Assembly (NCBI RefSeq): GCF_900129075.1
Contig: NZ_FQVH01000011.1
Coordinates: 1-64,000 of the forward strand
Origin: Caldanaerobius fijiensis DSM 17918
GTDB taxonomy: Bacteria > Bacillota > Thermoanaerobacteria > Thermoanaerobacterales > Caldanaerobiaceae
Reading direction: 5' to 3'
Length of the DNA stretch: 64,000 nt
Part shown: positions 36,521 to 43,784 of the stretch, piece by piece
How positions within the stretch are numbered: position 1 is the first letter of the stretch
Layout: every line of letters starts with the position of its first letter
The notes under the pieces: model-generated
Told to the model about the DNA's origin: nothing
The model's database searches: none
Seen by the model: the letters and a program-made list of their open reading frames with translations, nothing else
Translations under genes and position numbers: made by a program

Positions 36521-37314
36521 GTCGCCTCCTTTTGCGGCTTATACATCTGCGAAGGCAACACCACAGGCATACCACTAATAGGGCTACGAATAATCACCAC
36601 ATCAGTTTCATAGGCCCGTCTTATATTTTCAACAGTAATCACTTCTTTAGCATTACCAAATGCTATAATGTTGCCATCCAGAATCAGCGCCAGCTTCTGG
36701 CAGAACTGTGATGCTATGCTCAAATCGTGGAGTACAGCTATAACGGTTATTCCGTTATAACTCAAATCCAGGAGCATATTCATTATCTCATACTGATATT
36801 TTATATCAAGATGGGATATGGGTTCATCCAAAAGCAAAACTTTTGGTTGCTGGCATATAGCTCTAGCTATTAATACCCTTTGTCGCTCGCCACCGCTAAG
36901 ATGTGTTATCAATCTATCCTTCATATGCCATGTATTCGTAATTCTCATAGCGTACTCTACAGCCTTAAAATCATCTTCCGTCTCTTTCTGAAACCACGTA
37001 TGATAAGGCATTCGCCCCATTTTTACCACATCTTCACAGGTGAAATCAAAATCTATTGCGGTATTCTGGGGCACATAGCCAATATGCCTTGCCCTCTTCT
37101 TTATGTCCATCTTACTTATATCAACGCCATCTAAAAGGACCCTACCCATTGATGGCTTCAAGTAACCCGACATATTCTTCAAAAGCGTACTTTTTCCTGC
37201 CCCATTAGGACCTATTATGCCCAGAAAACTGGCCTCAGGTATGCTCATGGTAATCCCTTTTAAAATTTCCTTCCTATCGTAAGCGTAATGTAAATCGCAT
37301 ATTTCAAGCATCAT
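36499..37314 (-). CDS. btuD: Corrinoid ABC transporter ATP-binding protein
   Basis: A 271-residue ATPase of the FecE/BtuD type: Walker A GPNGAGKSTLLKN, signature HLSGGERQRVLIARAIC, Walker B VLLLDEPISHLDI, and switch His in AVLHDLSIASQFC. The cobalamin role rests on the operon and riboswitch rather than on sequence alone. It overlaps the permease gene by four bases. Confidence 0.9.
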   Translation of the reverse strand: MMLEICDLHYAYDRKEILKGITMSIPEASFLGIIGPNGAGKSTLLKNMSGYLKPSMGRVLLDGVDISKMDIKKRARHIGYVPQNTAIDFDFTCEDVVKMGRMPYHTWFQKETEDDFKAVEYAMRITNTWHMKDRLITHLSGGERQRVLIARAICQQPKVLLLDEPISHLDIKYQYEIMNMLLDLSYNGITVIAVLHDLSIASQFCQKLALILDGNIIAFGNAKEVITVENIRRAYETDVVIIRSPISGMPVVLPSQMYKPQKEATWNCPKG

Positions 37315-38300
37315 TTATTCCTCCTGTTTTTGACAAGGAGATACAGGAAAAACGGGCCTCCTACTGCTGATGTTATAATCCCTATAGGTATTTCCGCAGG
37401 AGACAATATGAATCGCGACAATGTATCTGCCCATACTAAAAAAATTCCTCCAGATATAGCACTTATCGGTATCAACATCCTGTGATCAGGCCCTGTAAAA
37501 AGTCTGACGATATGCGGAATGATAAGTCCAACAAAGCCGATAATACCGCTCACAGATACAGCCGCCGCTGTTATAAGTGAACCTATAACCAGTAATATCC
37601 TTTTCGTCTTTTCTATATCTATTCCTAAATGATACGCAGATTCTTCCCCTGTCAATAAAGCATTTAATTCTTTAGAATAAAGATATACGATAAAGCTCAA
37701 CGGCAATATTATTACTGTAGATATGATAACTTCTCGCCATGTAACATAACTCAAGCTGCCCATAGTCCAAAACACTATCCTAGACATCTCCTCATGATTT
37801 AAGAGCATAAAAAATGAAATAACAGAGGAAAGAAAAGCGCTCACAGCAACTCCTGCCAACAGCATTGACGTCATATCAACTTTGGGACCCTTTTTAGCCA
37901 TGATATAAACCATAAAAACCGTCACTAAAGCTATTAAAAACGCCAGAGCATTGGTAGCAACAACTCCCAAGCCCAATATAATGGCAATGGTGGCTCCAAA
38001 GGCAGCCCCTGAGGAAACACCCAGAACATATGGATCTGCCATGGGATTTTTCAATAACCCTTGAAAACATGCTCCTACCACTGCCAGCGCCATTCCCACC
38101 AGGCCCGATTCCAATATTCTGGGTATCCTCAGAGAAAAAAGTATTAATTTATCTGTTTTGTATAGGCCGGGGGTATTAATCGTAGCCAATATTTCAATCA
38201 ATCTTGCCAATGGGATTTTTACAGCGCCAACCATTGCTGAAAACCCCATTGACAAGACCAAAATAATCAATAACAAAACGTACGTAAAGCCTTTTTTCAT
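37311..38300 (-). CDS. btuC: Corrinoid ABC transporter permease
   Basis: A 329-residue FecCD/BtuC-family permease with about ten membrane helices. Motifs are LRIPRILESGLVGMALAVVG, FQGLLKNPMADPYVLGVSSG, and IIGFVGLIIPHIVRLFTGPD, which contains the coupling region. It starts two bases after the binding-protein stop and forms a BtuCD-F type importer with its neighbours. Confidence 0.92.
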   Translation of the reverse strand: MKKGFTYVLLLIILVLSMGFSAMVGAVKIPLARLIEILATINTPGLYKTDKLILFSLRIPRILESGLVGMALAVVGACFQGLLKNPMADPYVLGVSSGAAFGATIAIILGLGVVATNALAFLIALVTVFMVYIMAKKGPKVDMTSMLLAGVAVSAFLSSVISFFMLLNHEEMSRIVFWTMGSLSYVTWREVIISTVIILPLSFIVYLYSKELNALLTGEESAYHLGIDIEKTKRILLVIGSLITAAAVSVSGIIGFVGLIIPHIVRLFTGPDHRMLIPISAISGGIFLVWADTLSRFILSPAEIPIGIITSAVGGPFFLYLLVKNRRNK

Positions 38301-38302
38301 GA

Positions 38303-39292
38303 TTATTTAAACGCATCCGGATGCAAAGCCTTCGCTACCGCTTCTAAACCCTGAATTATTCTCGGCCCCGGCCTTGAAATAATGTTATCATTAATGGCAA
38401 TAACTTTATTTTCTTTGACCGCATCTAAGTCCTTGTAACCCTGCATTTTGTTCAGGTTTTTTATATCTCCGGCATGAGGAGAAGTCAAAATAACCTGTGG
38501 ATTGTCTTTTGCTAATTTTTCCAGACTGTATTGCGCCCATCCTTTAATATCTGACGCCACATTTATACCACCAGCCATGTCGATGATTTCATCTATAAAT
38601 GTGCCTTTCCCTGCTGTCCAATTTTGTTGCCCAACCTGAACCGCATAATAAACCTTAACCTTATCTTTATCTTTGACCTTATCTGTTATTTCGGATACCT
38701 TTTGTTTCATCTGCGAAATCAGCTTTTCTGCCTCCTCATTTCTATCAGTGATTTTACCTATAAGGCTTATAGAATCGTAGATCTGATTGAAGCTTTGAGC
38801 TTCAGATATAACAACTGGAATGCCTAATGACTGAATCTTTTCTACTTCTTCCTTGCTGATAGTGGTAGCAGCAAACACCACATCGGGTTTTTTAGCGGCT
38901 ATTGCTTCTACATTAGCGCCTTTAAAACCTCCTACCTTATCTATACTTTTAACTTCAGGCGGATAATCATCAAAGTCAGTAACCCCTACGACATTTTTAC
39001 CGGCACCAATGGTAAAAATAATTTCTGTGTTGCTGGGAGCTAAAGATACTATCCTTTCTGGTTTTTTAGATATTTCCACATTTCTTCCAGTAAAATCGGT
39101 TACTTTTAATGGATAGGAAGTATGTTGTACACTATTTTTTACGCCTACTTTGTTTTGCGCAACTTTATTCTGCGCAACCTTTGTCTTGTTTGACGAACTC
39201 CCTGCACAAGACACAGAGAAAGCCAACAGTAATATTACAACAACCAAAAGAGCAAAAGTATTTCCTAATCTTCTAAAATCTCTTCTCCTCAT
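38303..39292 (-). CDS. btuF: Corrinoid ABC transporter substrate-binding lipoprotein
   Basis: A 329-residue lipoprotein. A signal peptide ends in the lipobox AFSVSC, giving a lipidated Cys near residue 29. A linker with the repeat KVAQNKVAQNKVGVKN follows, then the BtuF/FepB fold: RIVSLAPSNTEIIFTIGAG, VVGVTDFDDYPPEVKSIDKV, KPDVVFAATT and GPRIIQGLEAVAKALHP. ATG 39292 is chosen (GGAGG ten bases ahead) over TTG 39298. It is the first gene after the riboswitch and so of the 22-gene operon. Confidence 0.92.
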   Translation of the reverse strand: MRRRDFRRLGNTFALLVVVILLLAFSVSCAGSSSNKTKVAQNKVAQNKVGVKNSVQHTSYPLKVTDFTGRNVEISKKPERIVSLAPSNTEIIFTIGAGKNVVGVTDFDDYPPEVKSIDKVGGFKGANVEAIAAKKPDVVFAATTISKEEVEKIQSLGIPVVISEAQSFNQIYDSISLIGKITDRNEEAEKLISQMKQKVSEITDKVKDKDKVKVYYAVQVGQQNWTAGKGTFIDEIIDMAGGINVASDIKGWAQYSLEKLAKDNPQVILTSPHAGDIKNLNKMQGYKDLDAVKENKVIAINDNIISRPGPRIIQGLEAVAKALHPDAFK

Positions 39293-39311
39293 TCCCAAAG
39301 CACCTCCAAAA

Positions 39312-39348
39312 TAAAATTAAAAGCCTGCCCCTTCTTTGGGCAGGCTTT
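39312..39348 (-). terminator. Riboswitch-controlled terminator before btuF
   Basis: On the minus strand AAAGCCTGCCC and GGGCAGGCTTT (39321-39348) form a ten-base-pair stem around an eight-base loop, followed by TTAATTTTATTTT. It lies just ahead of the btuF ribosome site, as expected for the off state. Confidence 0.9.
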
Positions 39349-39459
39349 CTGCGCATAGCAGTCCTATAGACACACTGCAACCCATACTCCTACCGTACAA
39401 GCGCTATGTACGTCCAAGCTGTATGCATCACTCCTTCCCTCCGAAGGCTATGCATAAAC

Positions 39460-39612
39460 CTCGTGGCAGGTCTCCTGACTTGCGATTCATTTTACTCCCG
39501 GCACCTTCCCGGTTGCCCAGTGGTAATTGCCGGTTTCATCCTCGCTCACAGTAGCGGGGGCTGTAACGGATTTTCACCGTTTTCCCTATTAATCTCCTAA
39601 GAGAACCACGAG
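39460..39612 (-). promoter_or_regulatory. Cobalamin riboswitch aptamer of the btu-cbi-hem operon
   Basis: Read on the minus strand: P1 is CTCGTGG (39606-39612) pairing with CCACGAG (39460-39466). Then come ATAGGGAAAACGGTGAAAATCC, the CGCTACTGTGAG core, CCACTGGGCAACCGGGAAGG and the B12 box AAGTCAGGAGACCTGCC. The core differs slightly from the more usual GCCACTG form. The following 110 bases contain further hairpins, including a strong one at 39422-39456, before the terminator. Confidence 0.95.
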
Positions 39613-39644
39613 ATCATGTATTAAATTATCATTAAATTACTTTC

Positions 39645-39673
39645 ATCTTAGCATAATTTAACGGAGGTGTCAA
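39645..39673 (-). promoter_or_regulatory. Promoter of the btu-cbi-hem operon
   Basis: TTGACA (39668-39673) and TAAGAT (39645-39650) are separated by 17 bases on the minus strand. The predicted start is about 25 bases before the aptamer. The -35 box overlaps the last codons of the VanW-like gene. Confidence 0.75.
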
Positions 39674-41166
39674 TGCTCTGGTGCAACCGGCTCTATCGCA
39701 TTAGCCGATGGAGCATTAATTTTAGCGTCATCCTGGGTTGCATCCATAACATTTGCTCTGTTTGATTGTGAAGGGCTTATATTCTTATCTTTATCCTGCA
39801 AGAGTTCTTTGTTCGTACCTCTTCTTATTATAGCGTCAACCGTCTCATAGGTATCTGTGTACAATTTTTCTTTTTTAATAAGCCGGCCATTTTTATATAC
39901 ATATCTGTATACTTCAACAACCATTCCGTCATGAGGTGGTCTCTCAACCTCTTCTTTGCCATACGGCAACTTATCATCGTCCACATAAATGGTCTTTGCC
40001 TTATTTACCTTGACGATATCGGACTTAAAATCCAGCGTAATGCCATTCATATAATTGTCTCCATAAAGGTCTACATTAAACCTGTTACCAGAAACGTATG
40101 ATGATATATAAATAGGGTATTTAGACGTATTTTTAAACCTGAAGTCAAACCAATCACCTGCAATAGTTGCATCCTGGCCAGGAGGTACGTAAGCAACAGG
40201 AAATTGATGGTGAATTCTTCTGGTCACATCCAAATTAGCTCTTAAAACGGCGTTGTAAAGGGTTGTAGCAATCTGGCATACACCACCGCCTACGTCGTCA
40301 ACCAGTTTGCCGTTTACAATAACCGGTGCAGTTTTGTATCCATTAGAAATAACTCTAGGTCCCAGTGTTTTATTAAGTGAAAATTCCTCACCGGGCATCA
40401 ATAATTTCCCATTTAATGCTTTTGCTGCAGTTTTTATATTATCGGTCCTGTTAGCATCGGCAGGATTAAACTGCGTTGAAAAAGATGATACTTTTGTATT
40501 TACCCTTTTAAAGAAATCAGTTGTATATTTAGGCATAACCTCCTGTACTTTAAGTTTTACGCTACCAGCTCCATTTTTTATAGCAGCTAATATCAAATCT
40601 TTCGATGCCGCTAGATCAAGTTTTTTACCTTTTTTATCGGGTATGACAGTAAAAACGCCATTGTTAAATAAAAGCCTTGCATCTTCTGAAGGCATATCTA
40701 CTTCTTTGGCAATAACGCCCAATATATCGTCGATTTTTCTGTCATCGATTTCCATATTCAAACTCAGTCTTACGCCTTTTTTATTGGCATTGTAAATATC
40801 CTTAAGCGATTTAATGACATTTTTATCCTTACCTATGGCATAAGCCTTATCCACTACTTTTTCATAGTCATAAGATACGCCTACCTGTGAATAGACAACT
40901 TTTTTCTCGCCACTGTCCCATTGAAGTATCAAATCCCTTTGGGTTAAAGGCTCATAATGTTCTTTTAATTTTAAAATAGCATTTTCCTTTGATAGCCCAC
41001 CTATATTGATACCATTCACATATACATTTTTAACTATAGTTTTTTCGTTTAATAATAAATAAGCATAAGTTCCGCCAAAAGCCACACCCATCATAAATAG
41101 AACCAAGATTGTAATTATAAATCCCACGAATATTTTTTTGCCGGTTGTGCTGGTCTCCGACACCAT
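39670..41166 (-). CDS. VanW-family protein with peptidoglycan-binding-like domain
   Basis: A 498-residue protein. One N-terminal membrane anchor (about 14-36) is followed by a PG_binding_4-type region (VNGINIGGLSKENAILKLKE and its repeat) and then the VanW domain (FSLNKTLGPRVISNGYKTAP, VDDVGGGVCQIATTLYNAVL, RRIHHQFPVAYVPPGQDATI). A G5-like segment and a disordered Asn/Asp/Ala-rich tail follow. It should face outside the cell and act on the wall; no enzymatic role is firmly known for this family. ATG 41166 (residue 5 of the longest frame) fits the AAGGG site better than ATG 41178, which abuts it. It follows nth by eight bases. Confidence 0.85.
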   Translation of the reverse strand: MVSETSTTGKKIFVGFIITILVLFMMGVAFGGTYAYLLLNEKTIVKNVYVNGINIGGLSKENAILKLKEHYEPLTQRDLILQWDSGEKKVVYSQVGVSYDYEKVVDKAYAIGKDKNVIKSLKDIYNANKKGVRLSLNMEIDDRKIDDILGVIAKEVDMPSEDARLLFNNGVFTVIPDKKGKKLDLAASKDLILAAIKNGAGSVKLKVQEVMPKYTTDFFKRVNTKVSSFSTQFNPADANRTDNIKTAAKALNGKLLMPGEEFSLNKTLGPRVISNGYKTAPVIVNGKLVDDVGGGVCQIATTLYNAVLRANLDVTRRIHHQFPVAYVPPGQDATIAGDWFDFRFKNTSKYPIYISSYVSGNRFNVDLYGDNYMNGITLDFKSDIVKVNKAKTIYVDDDKLPYGKEEVERPPHDGMVVEVYRYVYKNGRLIKKEKLYTDTYETVDAIIRRGTNKELLQDKDKNISPSQSNRANVMDATQDDAKINAPSANAIEPVAPEH

Positions 41167-41174
41167 TGTTTCTA

Positions 41175-41810
41175 TCATCCCTTCAAATCATTATAATACT
41201 TACAATAAGAATTTACAGGGCAAATACCACATCGAGGTCTTTTCGCCCTGCAAATATTTCTTCCATGGTATATCAACAGGTGATGGGCTTTTCCCCACAT
41301 TTCTTCTGGTAATATCTCCATAAGGTCTTTTTCTGTCCCGAATGCATCTTTAGATGAAGCAAGCCCCAGTCGATTGGCTACTCTGAAAACATGAGTGTCA
41401 ACCCCTATAGCATTTACACCAAATGCATTGCTCAAAACTACATTAGCTGTCTTGCGGCCAACACCTGGAAGTTTCATCAAGTCCTCTCTGTTTTGCGGAA
41501 CCTCTCCTCCAAAGTCCTCTACAAGCTTCTTACATGTTTCAATAATGTGTTTGCTTTTAGCCCTGTACAACCCGCACTCTTTTATCTCAGACTCAATCTC
41601 ATTTAATTTGGCATGAGCAAAATCTTCCGGCGACCTGTACTTCTTAAAAAGTCTTGAAGTGACCTGATTAACTCTTGCATCAGTACATTGTGCAGACAAT
41701 ATTGTAGCAATTAAGAGTTGAAAAGGATTTTCAAAACGTAATCCTGGCCCAGCACCCGGATATTGTTTCTCCAAAGTCCGCATAATCATATTAGCTGTTT
41801 CCCTGTCCAT
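41175..41810 (-). CDS. nth: Endonuclease III
   Basis: A 211-residue DNA glycosylase/AP lyase for oxidised pyrimidines. The helix-hairpin-helix LMKLPGVGRKTANVVLSNAF carries the catalytic Lys, the catalytic Asp follows in GVDTHVFRVANRLGL, and the [4Fe-4S] cysteines are C-x6-C-x2-C-x5-C in CRAKRPRCGICPVNSYC. ATG 41810 follows AGGAG by eight bases and overlaps queG by 20. Confidence 0.96.
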   Translation of the reverse strand: MDRETANMIMRTLEKQYPGAGPGLRFENPFQLLIATILSAQCTDARVNQVTSRLFKKYRSPEDFAHAKLNEIESEIKECGLYRAKSKHIIETCKKLVEDFGGEVPQNREDLMKLPGVGRKTANVVLSNAFGVNAIGVDTHVFRVANRLGLASSKDAFGTEKDLMEILPEEMWGKAHHLLIYHGRNICRAKRPRCGICPVNSYCKYYNDLKG

Positions 41811-42846
41811 TTGCTCTACTCCTTATCTTTTCCAATGACCACCTTGCAGCATCACTTATGCCTGGTCTGCTATCATTTAAAAAGGATTCTAAAATCTCTA
41901 AATACCTGCTATCGCCTGAGTTTCCCATAGCTATTATTCCATTTCTCTGTAAAGTAGTTTTACCTCTCCACCCTGCAGAAGTATGTTTAAATATCTCTTC
42001 AAAAATTTTTTTATCCATTTTTGCCACATCTTCTAACGGAATCAGTGGCATAGGAGGTTGTGGAATAAACTCGTTTTTATTTGTATATTTAGCTCTCTTG
42101 TTTACAGGGCACACCTCCTGGCATGTATCGCAACCATATATCCTCATACCCATTTTATCCTTTATATCATCAGGAAGAATGCCTTTTTTAACAGTATTAT
42201 ACGATAGACACCTATTTGCATTAAGGGTATAAGGTGAAACCAGAGCACCGGTCGGACATGCTTTTAAGCAAAGATCGCAATCCCCACATCGACTCTCAAC
42301 AGGAGAATCCGGTGGCAATTCTAATTCGGTTAGGATTTCCCCTAAAAATATCCATGAACCGTATTCGTCATTTATGATACTACAATTTTTGCCATACCAA
42401 CCAATTCCTGCTCTATAAGCGACCATCCTATCAACGAGAGGCCCTGTATCTACCATATATATACTCTTTACATTATACATCTTTTCAATATATTTTACAA
42501 GTTTTAACATCATATCACTCATTACCTTGTGGTAGTCTTTGCCGTATGCACTTCTGGATATAATGGCATAGCCCCTTTGGGGAACATATTTTATAGGTAT
42601 ATTATAACTTAAGCCCAGCGCAATAATGCTTTTTGCCGTATTAAGAGACAACCGGGGTGTAACTCTCTTTTTTATATCCTTTTCTTCAAGACCAGACAGG
42701 TATCCTTCCGCTTTTCTCTGGTACAAGATCTCTGCATTAAAGGCTTCCGCTGTAGTAAACCCCACTAAATCAAAACCAAGGCTATAAGCAAAATTCTTTA
42801 TTTCGTCTTTAATCTCTACACTATCCATATAATCCATCCCGTCCAT
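41791..42846 (-). CDS. queG: Epoxyqueuosine reductase
   Basis: A 351-residue cobalamin-dependent iron-sulfur enzyme making queuosine in tRNA. Two [4Fe-4S] sets are seen: CGDCDLCLKACPTGAL and CDTCQEVCPVN. DTGPLVDRMVAYRAGIGWYGKN is the family core, and a HEAT-like C-terminus follows. It needs a cobalamin cofactor, which fits an organism investing heavily in B12. The start is uncertain: ATG 42846, 42837 and 42828 all lack a strong ribosome site. Confidence 0.93.
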   Translation of the reverse strand: MDGMDYMDSVEIKDEIKNFAYSLGFDLVGFTTAEAFNAEILYQRKAEGYLSGLEEKDIKKRVTPRLSLNTAKSIIALGLSYNIPIKYVPQRGYAIISRSAYGKDYHKVMSDMMLKLVKYIEKMYNVKSIYMVDTGPLVDRMVAYRAGIGWYGKNCSIINDEYGSWIFLGEILTELELPPDSPVESRCGDCDLCLKACPTGALVSPYTLNANRCLSYNTVKKGILPDDIKDKMGMRIYGCDTCQEVCPVNKRAKYTNKNEFIPQPPMPLIPLEDVAKMDKKIFEEIFKHTSAGWRGKTTLQRNGIIAMGNSGDSRYLEILESFLNDSRPGISDAARWSLEKIRSRANGQGNS

Positions 42847-42904
42847 TTATTACATTAAAAATGCTGCAACTTCAGCGTGAACTACAAGTAATATTATATC
42901 ACAA

Positions 42905-42935
42905 AGAAATAAAAGAGAGCAGTTAAGCCCTCTTT
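42905..42935 (-). terminator. Terminator overlapping the end of the small charged gene
   Basis: On the minus strand AAAGAGGGC and GCTCTCTTT (42912-42935) form a nine-pair stem with one G-U pair, then TTTTATTTC. The TAA stop of the small gene lies in the hairpin loop. Confidence 0.75.
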
Positions 42936-43120
42936 TGTTTCCTCTCTATTTTATTAAATTCAAGCATTTTCTTTACCATATTTATCTTATTTTCCTCATT
43001 ACCCGATTCTTCATCACTACTCTCATCATAGTCATATATCACATCTTGCTCTATAAATTGCTTCTTTTCATATGTAACATCATCTTCCATATCCTGTTTA
43101 AGAAATCTTTTCCTGTGCAT
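42923..43120 (-). CDS. Small highly charged protein, unknown
   Basis: A 65-residue protein with no family that I recognise. The N-terminus is basic (MHRKRFLKQD), the middle strongly acidic (IYDYDESSDEESGNEENK) and the end basic (KIERKQKRA). It has no Cys, no membrane segment and looks disordered or coiled. The gene is believed real because ATG 43120 is preceded by GGAGGGG at good spacing and its stop lies in a proper terminator. It stands alone between queG and tRNA-Val. Confidence 0.65.
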   Translation of the reverse strand: MHRKRFLKQDMEDDVTYEKKQFIEQDVIYDYDESSDEESGNEENKINMVKKMLEFNKIERKQKRA

Positions 43121-43313
43121 AGTTTTTCCCCTCCATTCTTTTGCCTAACTCTAAATAAATCGGTCGTTTAATTAAAAAATCTTCATAGTATTTCAAATTA
43201 AACATTGAAGCTTTGTCTATATTATTGCTTGATCTCTAAATAATATGTATACGGAGTTTTTATAAATGCTAATTACATTCAAATTACCAATTTAAGTTAA
43301 AAGAAATTATGTA

Positions 43314-43341
43314 TTGACATATACCATCAATGTGCTATAAT
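43314..43341 (+). promoter_or_regulatory. Promoter of tRNA-Val
   Basis: Consensus TTGACA (43314-43319) and TATAAT (43336-43341) are 16 bases apart and end 16 bases before the tRNA. Confidence 0.85.
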
Positions 43342-43357
43342 ATGATATGTAATTTAT

Positions 43358-43431
43358 GGGGTTATAGCTCAGCTGGTTAGAGCGCTACGCTCACATCGTA
43401 GAGGTCACAGGTTCGAGTCCTGTTAACCCCA
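43358..43431 (+). tRNA. tRNA-Val (anticodon CAC)
   Basis: A full cloverleaf of 74 bases: acceptor GGGGTTA/TAACCCC, D-arm GCTC...GAGC, anticodon stem CTACG/CGTAG with loop CTCACAT (anticodon CAC, reading GUG), T-arm ACAGG-TTCGAGT-CCTGT, discriminator A. The 3' CCA is not encoded and must be added after transcription. It has its own consensus promoter. Confidence 0.97.
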
Positions 43432-43462
43432 TTTATTTTATTTTAAAAGCTAAAACCATATC

Positions 43463-43491
43463 TTGACAAATGCGATTATATAACATATAAT
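43463..43491 (+). promoter_or_regulatory. Promoter of the ferredoxin gene
   Basis: Consensus TTGACA (43463-43468) and TATAAT (43486-43491) with 17-base spacing, 72 bases before the ferredoxin start. High expression is expected. Confidence 0.85.
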
Positions 43492-43563
43492 ACTTTAAAA
43501 AGCTTTTAAAATGGTTTAAGCTATATTTAAGCTTTAAGCTATAATTAACTGAGGAGGGTTATA

Positions 43564-43752
43564 ATGAAAGTAACTGTAGATCAAGACCTCTGCATTGGCT
43601 GTGGAGCTTGCATTGATACATGCCCAGAGGTTTTCGATTGGAATGATGATGGAATGGCTCAGGTTATTGTGGACGAAGTTCCCGAGGATGTAGAGGAGCT
43701 TGCCCGTCAGGCTTTAGATGATTGCCCTGTTGAGGCTATAAAAGAGGAATAA
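43564..43752 (+). CDS. Ferredoxin, single [4Fe-4S] type
   Basis: A 62-residue acidic electron carrier. C10, C13 and C16 (CIGCGACIDTCP) plus C54 (DDCPVEA) bind one cubane cluster. C20 is also kept; in the similar Thermotoga-type protein it pairs with a second Cys as a disulfide, but that partner is missing here. AGGAGG precedes ATG 43564. It is monocistronic with its own consensus promoter and terminator, so it is probably a general low-potential carrier. Confidence 0.95.
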   Translation: MKVTVDQDLCIGCGACIDTCPEVFDWNDDGMAQVIVDEVPEDVEELARQALDDCPVEAIKEE

Positions 43753-43784
43753 AAAAAATGCCGATTTCAATCGGCATTTTTTTA
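43750..43784. terminator. Bidirectional terminator between ferredoxin and uracil permease
   Basis: ATGCCGAT (43758-43765) pairs with ATCGGCAT (43770-43777), flanked by eight A on the left and seven T on the right, so it can serve both converging genes. The stop of the permease gene overlaps its right flank. Confidence 0.93.

Noticed and set aside
39336-39554. A 72-codon plus-strand frame in the btuF leader
   Set aside because: It is the reverse of the riboswitch and its terminator, whose RNA conservation explains the sequence.
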